A stretch of 24,629 bases of DNA from an uncultured Lachnospiraceae bacterium. Lineage in GTDB: Bacteria > Bacillota > Clostridia > Lachnospirales > Lachnospiraceae. Within the stretch, counting starts at the first letter, position 1; every line of letters starts with the position of its first letter. The notes beneath the pieces were generated by a model. That model was not told the origin of the DNA, made no database searches, and saw nothing but the letters and a program-made list of their open reading frames with translations. Below are positions 1 through 6,837 of the stretch, one piece after another. Location: assembly GCA_910585465.1 (NCBI GenBank), contig CAJUEW010000031.1:1-24629 (forward strand), given 5' to 3'. Made by a program: the position numbers and the translations under genes.

Positions 1-206
1 GCGTTGACACGATAAGGGAGGACAACGACATCGCCCCATTCAAGAACATCGTCAAGAACATAGATTATTTGGGAAAGGTGTTCTGCTAATTCTCTCTTTT
101 TCGACAGATATGCGTATAGCAATCGCTTTTCGTTTTCGTCCCTGCAAGGGATCATATGCTTGTCCAGCACTAAGGCTGGAGTTATCGTGTTTCTAATATT
201 TCTCAT
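1..206 (-). CDS. hypothetical protein downstream of serine recombinase, 3' end outside window
   Basis: An open frame starts at ATG 206-204 and runs off the left edge after about 68 codons. It begins MRNIRNTITP and is rich in Leu, Lys and Glu in the middle, consistent with a helical segment. Its ATG overlaps the TGA stop of the serine-recombinase fragment in an ATGA arrangement, so the two were probably translationally coupled. I do not recognise the family. It could be a small accessory protein of the recombinase module. The short N-terminal motif resembles the start of some serine recombinases, but no YxRxS motif follows, so I do not call it one. Confidence 0.4.
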   Translation of the reverse strand, partial: MRNIRNTITPALVLDKHMIPCRDENEKRLLYAYLSKKRELAEHLSQIIYVLDDVLEWGDVVVLPYRVN

Positions 207-424
207 ACTTCCCCGACAAAGCGGTAAAAGATTTTAATGTCCTGCTGTTTCTGACCGTCTATGACAGTACGTTCTCCAATCTCGATATGGTCGATCAGTT
301 CATCAATCGTTTCTCGGTCAAGCTCTTGCAAATCCAGATATTTTTTTATTATAGAAGCCCACTTCTGATGGATGACCATGCACCTGGTGATCTGTTCATC
401 CAGTTCCCTGCCGGTAGTAAGCAT
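203..424 (-). pseudogene. C-terminal fragment of large serine recombinase (DUF4368-like tail)
   Basis: The 73-residue frame has the look of the C-terminal DUF4368 region of clostridial large serine recombinases. A helical stretch is followed by LDRETIDELIDHIEIGE, then a short strand and the ending IFYRFVGEV. The catalytic resolvase domain and the zinc-ribbon recombinase domain are absent. Immediately upstream lies the truncated end of a tyrosine recombinase in another frame, with its reading frame overlapping here, so the two genes were joined by deletion or insertion near position 424. The start codon is probably fortuitous. Family assignment rests on recalled similarity of the tail and is moderately secure. 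Confidence 0.6.
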
Positions 425-1721
425 TTCCTTTCAGGGTGCATACCTCGCTGATGCGAAGCCCTAGACACCAGAGATGCAGGTACATGCACCACTGGTCTTC
501 TGGCAGGAGATGGAGCTTTGACAGCATCTCCATGCACACTTCCTGGGAAACGCTCCGGTCATGGTGTTTTGGTATCACCTTTTTCTGATGGTACTCCGGA
601 TGGAACGGCACCTGCTCTAAGTGTCCCCGCACCACCAGAAACCGGAAAAAATGATGTATCCCTGCCAGATATTCGTTGAATGTCTTTGCTATGATGCCCC
701 TTTCCTGCAGCTGTTCCAGGTATGTATCAATCCTGTTTTCGGAGCATTCGCATACGCTTATGTCCTCTTGGCCAAGCCAGACCAGAAAATTCCTTATCCC
801 TTCATACTTGACCACCAGGGTGCTGACTGCCTGGCCGGTAATCCCAAACTGGTATTTCATATATTCCTGTGCATACCTTCGATTATCCGGCCTTACGATC
901 TCCAGGAAGGAAATACTTGTGAAGGAGCCGCTTGGGTTCACCCGGTTCTTTGGTAGGTGCAGTCGTTCCAGATACCAGATATTCGCATCCCAGTGGATCT
1001 CTTCGTTCTGTAAAAATACGGTCTTTCTGCAGAAGTTCAGGATTGGCAGCATCTGCTGTTTCCTGCTTTCGCTGTTGGTCCGCCCTTCCCGTTCCAGCCA
1101 GGTCTCAAATTCCTTTATCTGCTCCATCTCCAGCTTTTCAATATCCGCAATCCTTTTTTCTGTGCAGAAATCGTAGAGGAACTGGAGTCCTGAAAGTCTC
1201 TGCTCCCTTCGCCGTGGTTCCTTAAAGCGTTCTATGACAGCATTCAGCGTTATAAATATCTGATGTTTTAAGGTCTGGCTACAGGTTCTGGCAAAGTCCC
1301 ATACCATGTTTGGCCTGTTCCAGACGGAGTCGAACTCCGCCACAATGGTCGGATCCGGATGGTAAGGGAGGAACAGGATCCTGTCCTCCAACTGCCATCT
1401 GCACTGCTGTCTGCCTGCAAGGGTCTGCATCTGCTCCCGGATGGAATGCTGCTTTACCCTGTCATATGCTTTCAGGTACCGTTCCGGCTTTTGGATATGC
1501 TGATCCAGATACTCCTTATATGCCTGCCGCAGTGGGTAGTCCATCTCCGTGATGCTTCTGATGCCCGTCTCCAGAAGGAATGCTTTCAGCTTGTTTCTTT
1601 CAACACGCCCTGTCTCTGTGCAGGCATCCAGTTCCTCACAGACCCTGGACGGAAGCTCCGGCTGTCTGTTTTCCTGCGGAAAGCTCTGCAGTTCTGGCTG
1701 CTGAATTGCATATGCGGGCAT
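396..1721 (-). pseudogene. Tn554 TnpB-like tyrosine recombinase, C-terminally truncated
   Basis: This phage-integrase-type tyrosine recombinase starts at ATG 1721 behind GAGGTGAGAGGAA. The 441 residues include a long N-terminal region, a SAM-like core-binding region and then the start of the catalytic domain with LWCLGLRISEVCTLKG, which contains the first catalytic arginine. The frame then enters foreign sequence and stops after about ten residues, so the HxxR, second His and nucleophilic Tyr are missing. Tn554 TnpB-type proteins usually exceed 600 residues, so about a third is lost. It lies 16 nt downstream of an intact TnpA-like gene, the TnpA-TnpB order of Tn554-type modules. It should be inactive as a recombinase. 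Confidence 0.75.
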
Positions 1722-1737
1722 TTCCTCTCACCTCTTT

Positions 1738-2856
1738 CTATAGCAGTTCCTTCACCCCGTACAGTGCTGAATGCTTTGCGTAGAATTCCTGACTGGCCTC
1801 GATCAGTTCATCATCCACGATGTTCAGGTATCTGATGGTAGTCCCGATATGCTTATGCCCAAGAGCCTGCTGGATCATCTCCAGCCGCCATCCGGCTTTC
1901 CGCCGCATGTTGGCAAAATAACGGCGGAGCATATGCGGTGTCAGGTCAATGCTGGTCTTTTTCTCCATCCGCTTCAGCATGTCGTAGACGCTGTCTGCTT
2001 TCAGGGGCTGTCCTGCTGTTTTCCCTGTGATGTTGATAAACAGGTATGACTGGTGCTGCAGCAGTTCCCGGTATTCTGCCAGATAGTACATCAGGAATTC
2101 ATAAGTATCCTGGCTGATTTTGGCTTTCCGGTATTCCGCATTCTTGGCCCTAGCATCGTTGTCATTGTCCTCCCGGAAATAAACGCCTACCATATGGTGG
2201 GTATAATCAATGTCATGGGTATACCGTACTCCCAGGAGTTCCCCGATCCGGAAGCCGGTTTCCGCCAATAACAGCAGGAGAAGCTGGTCCCGGCAGTTGG
2301 TGCATGTCTTAAGGAGCGTGAGGATCTCCTCCTGCTCTGCCGGTCTGACATCCCTTTCTTCCGCCTGCAGATACCCCTTAAAGGACTGATAGCGCAGCTT
2401 TTTCTGTACACCTACGGCATTGACCGCCATATGGTAGCTGTAGGACAGCACCTTCAGGCTCCCGATCCGGATGTCCTGGGCCTCGGCAAAAAGATAAAAC
2501 CTGAACACATCCTCCAGGTATGCGTTACAGGTTCCATTGTTGATTGTCCTTATTTTGTTTTCCTGTGTGTGGTTCCCGGCCTTCAGCCAGTGGAGGAACC
2601 CCACAAAGTGGTCACTCTGTTTCTCAAAGTCCAGTCCGCAGACCTGCGGGATATCCAGGGAAAGTTCTTCTAAATATTCCAGGTAGTAGCAGATGGAGAA
2701 TGCGGACCGCTTCACTGTATTGGGGGAACGGTTCGACTTTGTCTTATGTTTCAGATATTTGGACGGGAGCAGGACAATCTCCAGCGTCTCACAGTCCCGG
2801 ATAAAATAGTATTTTACGTTCTCATCGACTATGGTCTCTACGGCATATCTCCTCAT
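1738..2856 (-). CDS. tyrosine recombinase, Tn554 TnpA-like
   Basis: A complete 372-residue site-specific recombinase with an N-terminal core-binding domain and a C-terminal catalytic domain. Visible catalytic residues are the Arg of AETGFRIGELLG near residue 200, H308 and R311 in TPHMLRRYF, H334 in LGHKHIGTT, and the nucleophile Tyr343 in IRYLN. It should cut and rejoin DNA through a 3'-phosphotyrosine intermediate at specific sites. The length matches TnpA of the Tn554 group, and the next gene is a TnpB-like protein. The start at 2856 is preceded by GGAAGGGAGAAGCG. Because TnpB is truncated, transposition that needs both proteins is probably lost, though TnpA itself looks intact. Confidence 0.85.
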   Translation of the reverse strand: MRRYAVETIVDENVKYYFIRDCETLEIVLLPSKYLKHKTKSNRSPNTVKRSAFSICYYLEYLEELSLDIPQVCGLDFEKQSDHFVGFLHWLKAGNHTQENKIRTINNGTCNAYLEDVFRFYLFAEAQDIRIGSLKVLSYSYHMAVNAVGVQKKLRYQSFKGYLQAEERDVRPAEQEEILTLLKTCTNCRDQLLLLLLAETGFRIGELLGVRYTHDIDYTHHMVGVYFREDNDNDARAKNAEYRKAKISQDTYEFLMYYLAEYRELLQHQSYLFINITGKTAGQPLKADSVYDMLKRMEKKTSIDLTPHMLRRYFANMRRKAGWRLEMIQQALGHKHIGTTIRYLNIVDDELIEASQEFYAKHSALYGVKELL

Positions 2857-3045
2857 CGCTTCTCCCTCCTTCCTTCACGTCATACACAGTATACCGTGTT
2901 ACCGCGATGACAGCCATACGCAAACCCAACAAATATGGTTGCCCAACCCTAAGCATAACCAACAAGGGATATTTTCAGCACAGGCTCGGCCCTGTCCGGG
3001 GAATCTGGTCACTGGAAAACAGGTCTGCCAAAAATTTGATGCCCC

Positions 3046-3474
3046 CTAACTGGCAGGCATACTGGAACCCTTCATTAAAATTTTTAAATCCATGCTCTGC
3101 TTTTCTTCATAGATATCATTCTGTGCCAGGATTTCTCCCAGACCAAAACTGGATGCTACTGCCTGATCCACATACTGCATGGCCGCTGCATTCAGGTGTC
3201 CTGCCAATTCTTTGCGACAGCGACTGTCAACCGAACATACCTGAGCCGTCATCAGGACTGCTACATCCTGTTCCCGGATCAAACGACTGATAGCCAGACT
3301 TCCCGAAGGCAAAAGCTGCCCGCCTTTAAAAGAAGCCAGGATTTCTTCCGCCTGTTCAGACAGGCTGATGTGGTCTTCCGGGTTATTTTGTATGATCACA
3401 ATAGTCGGGATCCTGGCAGATTCACCATCAGTGACCGGTATCAGTTCCCCATAATAGATTTGTTCTTTCTCCAT
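3046..3474 (-). CDS. degenerate MazF/PemK-fold protein
   Basis: About 142 residues. The N-terminus EQIYYGELIPV and the strand TIVIIQNN match the first strands of MazF (IYYADLRPV, PVVILQNN in the neighbour at 4323-4754) with identical spacing. The C-terminus, with QVCSVDSRC, GHLNAAAMQYVDQAV and GL, matches the QVRTLD, GCLDKETMQAVD and GM regions of that MazF. In an ungapped alignment the catalytic Arg position holds Pro23, and the loop with the catalytic Thr is replaced by unrelated sequence, so RNase activity is doubtful. ATG 3474 has a good RBS (GGAGAAGGGG) and is preferred to the TTG at 3495. It overlaps the upstream gene by 34 nt. It may be an inactive dimer partner for MazF (inference). 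Confidence 0.6.
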   Translation of the reverse strand: MEKEQIYYGELIPVTDGESARIPTIVIIQNNPEDHISLSEQAEEILASFKGGQLLPSGSLAISRLIREQDVAVLMTAQVCSVDSRCRKELAGHLNAAAMQYVDQAVASSFGLGEILAQNDIYEEKQSMDLKILMKGSSMPAS

Positions 3475-3944
3475 ACCAACCCCTTCTCCAGGCAATGCCT
3501 GATCGATTCATTCCAACCTTTTCTGATATAGCTGCCATCAAAGGCTTTGTGCCTACCGTTCTGGCTTTGAAAAACCATATCTTCCAACTTGTCCAGCCAT
3601 TCCATATCCATCTCTTCTGCCGTGCAGCTGATCCTATCGATACGGTATCCTTTCCCTTCCAGCTCCTTCCGGATATCCTCCACACAGGATTTGGAAAAGC
3701 TTTCCGCTTCTGCCCCGTTCTCATCATTACAGTTGAAGTCATAGGTCAAAAGCACTTTATAATTGGACAGAAAACGAAAGGTCAGATCCCCGTCAATGTA
3801 CCCGCACAGGGTCGGATCCTCTTCTATCACTGACTTGATATCCTCAATGATATGCGGCTTTGCATCTTCGTACATCAGATCATTAAATTCGCTGATATTG
3901 AAATTTGTATTCAGCAGTATCCTTGTTTTTACGATATAATCCAT
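3441..3944 (-). CDS. uncharacterised acidic protein of the MazF operon
   Basis: A 167-residue soluble protein with no signal peptide or membrane segment. The first half (IVKTRILLNTNFNISEFN, then EDIKSVIEEDP) is acidic with alternating strand- and helix-like stretches, and the middle has LLTYDFNCNDENG. The last 40 residues are basic and Trp-containing. I do not recognise a family. It starts at ATG 3944 behind GAGGTGT; an ATG four bases upstream is out of frame. It sits between a resolvase-fold protein and a degenerate MazF-like protein whose start it overlaps, so it belongs to the same operon and is probably an element maintenance or accessory protein. Confidence 0.6.
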   Translation of the reverse strand: MDYIVKTRILLNTNFNISEFNDLMYEDAKPHIIEDIKSVIEEDPTLCGYIDGDLTFRFLSNYKVLLTYDFNCNDENGAEAESFSKSCVEDIRKELEGKGYRIDRISCTAEEMDMEWLDKLEDMVFQSQNGRHKAFDGSYIRKGWNESIRHCLEKGLVWRKNKSIMGN

Positions 3945-3971
3945 CCATACACCTCATAATCTGACTGCCGG

Positions 3972-4319
3972 CTACCTGGCAGAGAGCCGCCCCTCCAGAG
4001 GAGAGCATACCTTGATCCCGCTTTTCGCCATCTGGCGCAGGAATTCCCCACACTGCTTTTCATCACAGGAGATCCTGGACGTATCCAGGAGCAAAAGCAC
4101 TTCGATCCCCCTGCTGTCCTTTGCCTCCAGGAACAGGTTCAGTCCCTGTCTACCCAATCCCGGTCTGCCTCCCGTGTCACTGGAACTGCCTGCAATCTCT
4201 GTATGAAGTTGCTCTCCATAAGTATTCAGCTGTTCATACTGCTTTTTTAAGGCACCATGACTGTCCTCCGGCGCATCGATATGGGTGTAGATCCATGCTT
4301 TTTTCTTTCTGTTTTCCAT
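3972..4319 (-). CDS. serine-recombinase resolvase-fold protein lacking the catalytic serine
   Basis: The 115 residues follow the order of a resolvase N-terminal domain. A first strand AWIYTHIDAPED replaces the usual YxRxSxxxQ region. Then come a helix with KKQYEQL, a strand and loop TEIAGSSSDTGGRPGL resembling the D-x-G/R-x-G-L segment, a helix with FLEAKDSRG, the strand IEVLLLLDTSRIS resembling the LSRxxR region, and a final strand GIKVCSP. The active-site Ser is Asp, and no DNA-binding C-terminal domain is present. It therefore probably does not cut DNA. RBS GAGGAGGATGAGAG precedes the ATG, and the gene lies 3 nt after the MazF stop, so the two are likely cotranscribed. Confidence 0.6.
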   Translation of the reverse strand: MENRKKKAWIYTHIDAPEDSHGALKKQYEQLNTYGEQLHTEIAGSSSDTGGRPGLGRQGLNLFLEAKDSRGIEVLLLLDTSRISCDEKQCGEFLRQMAKSGIKVCSPLEGRLSAR

Positions 4320-4322
4320 CTC

Positions 4323-4754
4323 TCATCCTCCTCTTCTGGTCCGTTCCCTCATTCCTGTCCGTCCCGGATTCTGACTGTCCGCCTTCTCCTCCCCCTGGAG
4401 ACGCTTCATCCCCAGACTGACGGTCAGCCCCCGGTCCACTGCCTGCATGGTCTCTTTGTCCAGGCAGCCTATGTAATCACGCAGCCTTCTCCGGTCCAGC
4501 GTCCGGACCTGCTCCAGCAGTATCATGGAATTCTGATGCAGACCATAAAACTGCCCGCCTATCCGGATATGAGTTGGGAGTTTGTGCTTCTCATCCCGGC
4601 TGGTAATCGCTGCCGCTATGGTAGTCGGACTGAACTGGTTCCCTGTATTATTCTGCAGGATCACCACTGGGCGAATGCCGCCCTGTTCGCTGCCCACCAC
4701 CGGCCTCAGATCGGCATAGTAGATATCTCCCCGCCGTATCCTTTTCCTTGCCAT
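4323..4754 (-). CDS. mazF: MazF/PemK-family endoribonuclease toxin
   Basis: A 143-residue protein with all landmarks of MazF: RRGDIYYADLRPVVGSEQ at residues 7-24, the catalytic Arg28 in GGIRPVVILQN, and Thr51 in TTIAAAITSR, equivalent to R25 and T48 of B. subtilis MazF/EndoA. It also has the closing ILLEQVRTLD and VDRGLTVSLGM segments. MazF is a sequence-specific mRNA interferase held inactive by an antitoxin. The last 25 residues form a charged tail beyond the usual 115 residues. The RBS GGAGG lies upstream of ATG 4754. No MazE-like antitoxin gene precedes it; the upstream neighbour is a 33-codon microORF and the downstream genes include a MazF-like protein without the active site. Confidence 0.9.
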   Translation of the reverse strand: MARKRIRRGDIYYADLRPVVGSEQGGIRPVVILQNNTGNQFSPTTIAAAITSRDEKHKLPTHIRIGGQFYGLHQNSMILLEQVRTLDRRRLRDYIGCLDKETMQAVDRGLTVSLGMKRLQGEEKADSQNPGRTGMRERTRRGG

Positions 4755-4815
4755 CTTCTTTTTCCTCCGTCATGAAAGGCAGAAACATAAATATCCCTGC
4801 CTTCCCTTTTAAACA

Positions 4816-4842
4816 GCGGCGGTCTCAAATACAGACCGCCGC
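4816..4842 (-). terminator. strong hairpin between microORF and MazF gene
   Basis: A perfect 10-bp stem (GCGGCGGTCT with AGACCGCCGC) surrounds a 7-nt loop. It begins 9 nt beyond the microORF stop and lies 61 nt upstream of the MazF start. On the minus strand it is followed by TGTTTAAAA, a weak U-tract, so it may act as an attenuator or mRNA-stabilising hairpin rather than a full terminator. Confidence 0.5.
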
Positions 4843-4851
4843 CCAGTTGTT

Positions 4852-4953
4852 TTAACATAGAAGCGCACTGATGTGCGCGTAGATCATCAGTCTGACAACT
4901 GATGACATGTCCTCACATGAAAAATCGTGCTTGTTTTTCATTTTAAGTTTCAT
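4852..4953 (-). CDS. 33-residue microORF upstream of MazF operon
   Basis: The frame starts at ATG 4953 and ends at TAA 4852. The sequence starts MKLKMKNKHDFSCEDMSS and ends in a hydrophobic stretch VVRLMIYAHISALLC. A GGAG lies only 3 nt from the first ATG, while the second in-frame ATG (codon 5) is 15 nt away, so neither spacing is ideal. The DNA of this ORF also folds into three small hairpins (4863-4878, 4884-4905, 4906-4919). It lies between a sigma-like gene and a MazF gene on the same strand. It may be a small element protein, a leader peptide or a MazF-linked peptide. I do not recognise it, and its coding status is uncertain. Confidence 0.35.
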   Translation of the reverse strand: MKLKMKNKHDFSCEDMSSVVRLMIYAHISALLC

Positions 4954-5397
4954 CTGCTCCTATTCGACACTACTTCCCGGAGCCTGGGCAGTCAGTTACA
5001 ACCGGTTTTGGCGAACCGTCATGGGACTCTAACACCGGCCAGGACCTCTGGCCGCCGCCCTCATTACGGTTCCCTCTGCTTCGAGGGGCTGTGACTGGAC
5101 GGAAGTATCATTATAGGCTGTACGGATCATTGCGGAATGCTCCGGCCATGGAACATTTTCAGAACAGACATTTCCCGTTCTTCACCTTTGATGTTATCTT
5201 GTTGACAGACACTCTGACTGTCTGCAGGTGGTCCTGGCGTGTCCTCCTTCGCCGCTTTGCGCTTTCACGCTGTACAGCTAACGTATTGTAACTGCTGGAT
5301 ATGACCGCCTGGGGCGGTATTTTTCAAAGAACAGAGAAAGGAAAATCTATCCCCTCACTTATTTCCACGTTGGGAGAGAGGTTTGAGAACCAAAAAA
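4954..5397 (-). other. 444-nt hairpin-rich leader between sigma-like gene and microORF/MazF operon
   Basis: No convincing gene is visible. Read on the minus strand, the part nearest the microORF holds several perfect short hairpins: CCCTC with GAGGG at 5072-5087, GGCCAG with CTGGCC at 5037-5053, and CGGTT with AACCG at 5003-5018. Just inside is an 11-codon ORF, MRAAARGPGRC, starting ATG AGG GCG and preceded by GAGGG. That layout, a short peptide followed by alternative hairpins and then genes, resembles a translation or transcription attenuator, but this is inference. The part near 5100-5390 has one stop-free stretch of about 55 codons without a start codon and is not called a gene. Confidence 0.4.
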
Positions 5398-5850
5398 TCA
5401 AAATTTCTCAAAAAATTTTTTCAATTTCTCTAAAATCTTATGGCGGCGCTTGTTCACGGCCTTTTGGGAGATCCCCAGTTCTGCCGCCAGTTCCCTCTCA
5501 CTCTTGTCCTCATAGAACAACTGAATAATCAGGTACTGCTCCCCTTTCTGCAGATTTTGAATTGCTTCATGGAGCTGTTGCCGCATCATCCTGCCAAGTA
5601 CGATGGTTTCCACATCGGCCTGCTCGTCTGCGGGCAGTTTATGTTCCGCCTGCAGGCGTTCAAAGGAATCCTCCCGACTTGGTATGAGCCGGATCTGCTG
5701 TGCTTCCTGGTCGATGATGGTCTGTTCTGCTTTCAGGTCGTATTCCTGATACTGCATTTTTCTTTCTGTTTCTCTTAATACTTCAATCACTTCTTCGCTG
5801 GCCTCCGGGTACGTTTTTCGGAAATCCGGCAGTCTGCCTGGCTTTGCCAT
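5398..5850 (-). CDS. sigma-70 region 4-like element protein
   Basis: A 150-residue protein starting MAKPGRLPDF. The N-terminal half is helical and charged. The C-terminal third (HEAIQNLQKGEQYLIIQL, then SERELAAELGISQKAVNKRR) is a sigma region 4.2-type helix-turn-helix ending in the basic helix KILEKLKKFFEKF. There is no region 2, so it cannot act as a complete sigma factor. Such proteins are common in clostridial conjugative elements as presumed regulators. The start at 5850 is chosen because GGAGG at 5859-5863 stands 8 nt upstream; the longer frame from 5880 has no comparable site. The gene end overlaps an A/T-rich run near 5400. Confidence 0.75.
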   Translation of the reverse strand: MAKPGRLPDFRKTYPEASEEVIEVLRETERKMQYQEYDLKAEQTIIDQEAQQIRLIPSREDSFERLQAEHKLPADEQADVETIVLGRMMRQQLHEAIQNLQKGEQYLIIQLFYEDKSERELAAELGISQKAVNKRRHKILEKLKKFFEKF

Positions 5851-5901
5851 AGGCTTGTCCTCCATTTTCTTAAATTTCAAAAATGAAAAACAAGCCCGGC
5901 G

Positions 5902-5928
5902 GAGAGCGACACCTTGTTAGTCGCTCTC
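5902..5928. repeat. 9-bp perfect inverted repeat
   Basis: GAGAGCGAC and GTCGCTCTC are separated by 9 nt, in the upstream region of the sigma-like gene. It lies only 3 nt from the larger inverted repeat at 5932-5981. It could be an operator, a leader hairpin or part of an element boundary. Confidence 0.55.
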
Positions 5929-5931
5929 TAA

Positions 5932-5981
5932 AACAACAGGCACACAGATGAAATTAAGGATTCATCTGTGTGCCTGTTGTT
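5932..5981. terminator. 21-bp perfect inverted repeat, probable terminator
   Basis: Two 21-nt arms (5932-5952 and 5961-5981) match perfectly around an 8-nt loop. Read on the minus strand, the hairpin runs into TTTT, the usual form of an intrinsic terminator, and would insulate the sigma-like gene from transcription out of the metabolic block. The arms are long for a terminator, so a transposon-end or small-RNA origin is possible. Confidence 0.55.
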
Positions 5982-6375
5982 TGTTCATAATTATCCCGTT
6001 CTATTTGTTCAGGGTATAATCCGAATTTTCCCTGTATATAGCCATAGCTTTTTTTAACTGGATACCAAATGTACTTGATTTACCTACAGAACCATTCTTT
6101 TGAGCTGCAGTAATTGTAATAGCAAAATATAGCAAAAATCCCCCTGACTCAAAACAGAGCCAAGAGGGATTATTAATTTCACAAGTCGGCGTACTGAAGT
6201 ACCCGTCAAAACACCATTTTTTTCTTTGGCAGGTTTTTCCGCTATCTACATATTAACAAGCACATCTATTTTTAATATCTCACCAATCTATCATTCATAT
6301 AAAATTTTAAAGATTTATTGTCTTTTAAAAAAAGCAGGAAATAACCGCCAATTTCTGCAGTTATTCCCTGTTTCT
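5982..6375. other. AT-rich gene-poor gap at the boundary of element and metabolic block
   Basis: No gene with a credible start is found here. On the minus strand a stop-free frame from about 6219 down to the TAG at 6000-6002 contains TITAAQKNGSVGKSS, vaguely like a ParA Walker A loop, but what follows does not match ParA and part of the frame is the terminator at 6137-6171. The stretch 6226-6375 is strongly AT-rich with no recognisable motif. Confidence 0.4.
6137..6171 (-). terminator. intrinsic terminator after the winged-helix regulator operon
   Basis: AATCCC pairs with GGGATT, with further partial pairing (CTC with GAG) towards the loop. Read on the minus strand, the 3' arm ends GGGGGATTTTTG, giving a U-tract. 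It lies about 205 nt beyond the stop of the winged-helix gene and would end the 7973-to-6376 transcript. Confidence 0.5.
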
Positions 6376-6765
6376 CTATACTTCAAATTTATATCCACTG
6401 TTTACTACTGTCTTGATATATCCATCTTTCGGACTTTCCTGATGGAGTTTCTTGCGTATATGACTGATTGTATTTGTCACGACAGCTTCACAGTTTTCAG
6501 TTGGCTGTTTCCATACAGCTTCATAAATTTGTTTTTTTGTAAATACCCAACCTGGGTGCTTTGCCAAATAATAAAGTGTATAAAACTCATAGTGACTGAA
6601 TGGTATCCGCACCCCATCTTTATAAACTGTTTGTTCTTTTAAATGAATTTCCAAACCTGGAAAGGACAAAATTCTGGATATAGATATATCCTGCTGCATT
6701 TCTTTATCTGTAAAAGATGCAAGAACCATTTCGGAAATATTATCCGTTTCCTCTATTTTCCGCAT
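6376..6765 (-). CDS. stand-alone OmpR/PhoB-type winged-helix regulator
   Basis: A 129-residue protein. About 30 residues of unclassified N-terminus are followed by a complete Trans_reg_C domain: a beta-hairpin start (FPGLEIHLKEQTVYKDG), IPFSHYEFYTLYYLAKHPG, then WVFTKKQIYEAVW, the recognition-helix region VVTNTISHIRKKL and the final hairpin YIKTVVNSGYKFEV. There is no receiver domain, so control does not use phosphorylation of this chain. It is the last gene of a three-gene unit with a lipoprotein hydrolase and a 4Fe-4S protein, and that unit starts with one of the three shared dyad operators. It is therefore a candidate regulator of the AKR block. The RBS is weak. Confidence 0.85.
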   Translation of the reverse strand: MRKIEETDNISEMVLASFTDKEMQQDISISRILSFPGLEIHLKEQTVYKDGVRIPFSHYEFYTLYYLAKHPGWVFTKKQIYEAVWKQPTENCEAVVTNTISHIRKKLHQESPKDGYIKTVVNSGYKFEV

Positions 6766-6837
6766 GACAATCTCTATCTTTTTTATACTTCACCACCTGC
6801 CTTTGTTATAAATCCATATAAGAAAATTGCTTTTCTT

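Noticed and set aside
4863..4940. Four consecutive small hairpins read as a CRISPR-like or oriT array
   Set aside because: The stems differ from each other, there is no repeat-spacer pattern, and most of the stretch is covered by the 33-codon ORF; an oriT cannot be supported without relaxase-site homology.
5100..5390. Minus-strand stop-free frame of about 55 codons rich in Arg/Lys upstream of the leader
   Set aside because: No start codon with a ribosome binding site and no recognisable family; left as non-coding.
6000..6219. Minus-strand open stretch with a Walker A-like GSVGKSS
   Set aside because: The loop resembles ParA only over about 15 residues, the frame has no credible start, and part of it is the terminator hairpin; probably chance or an unrecognisable remnant.
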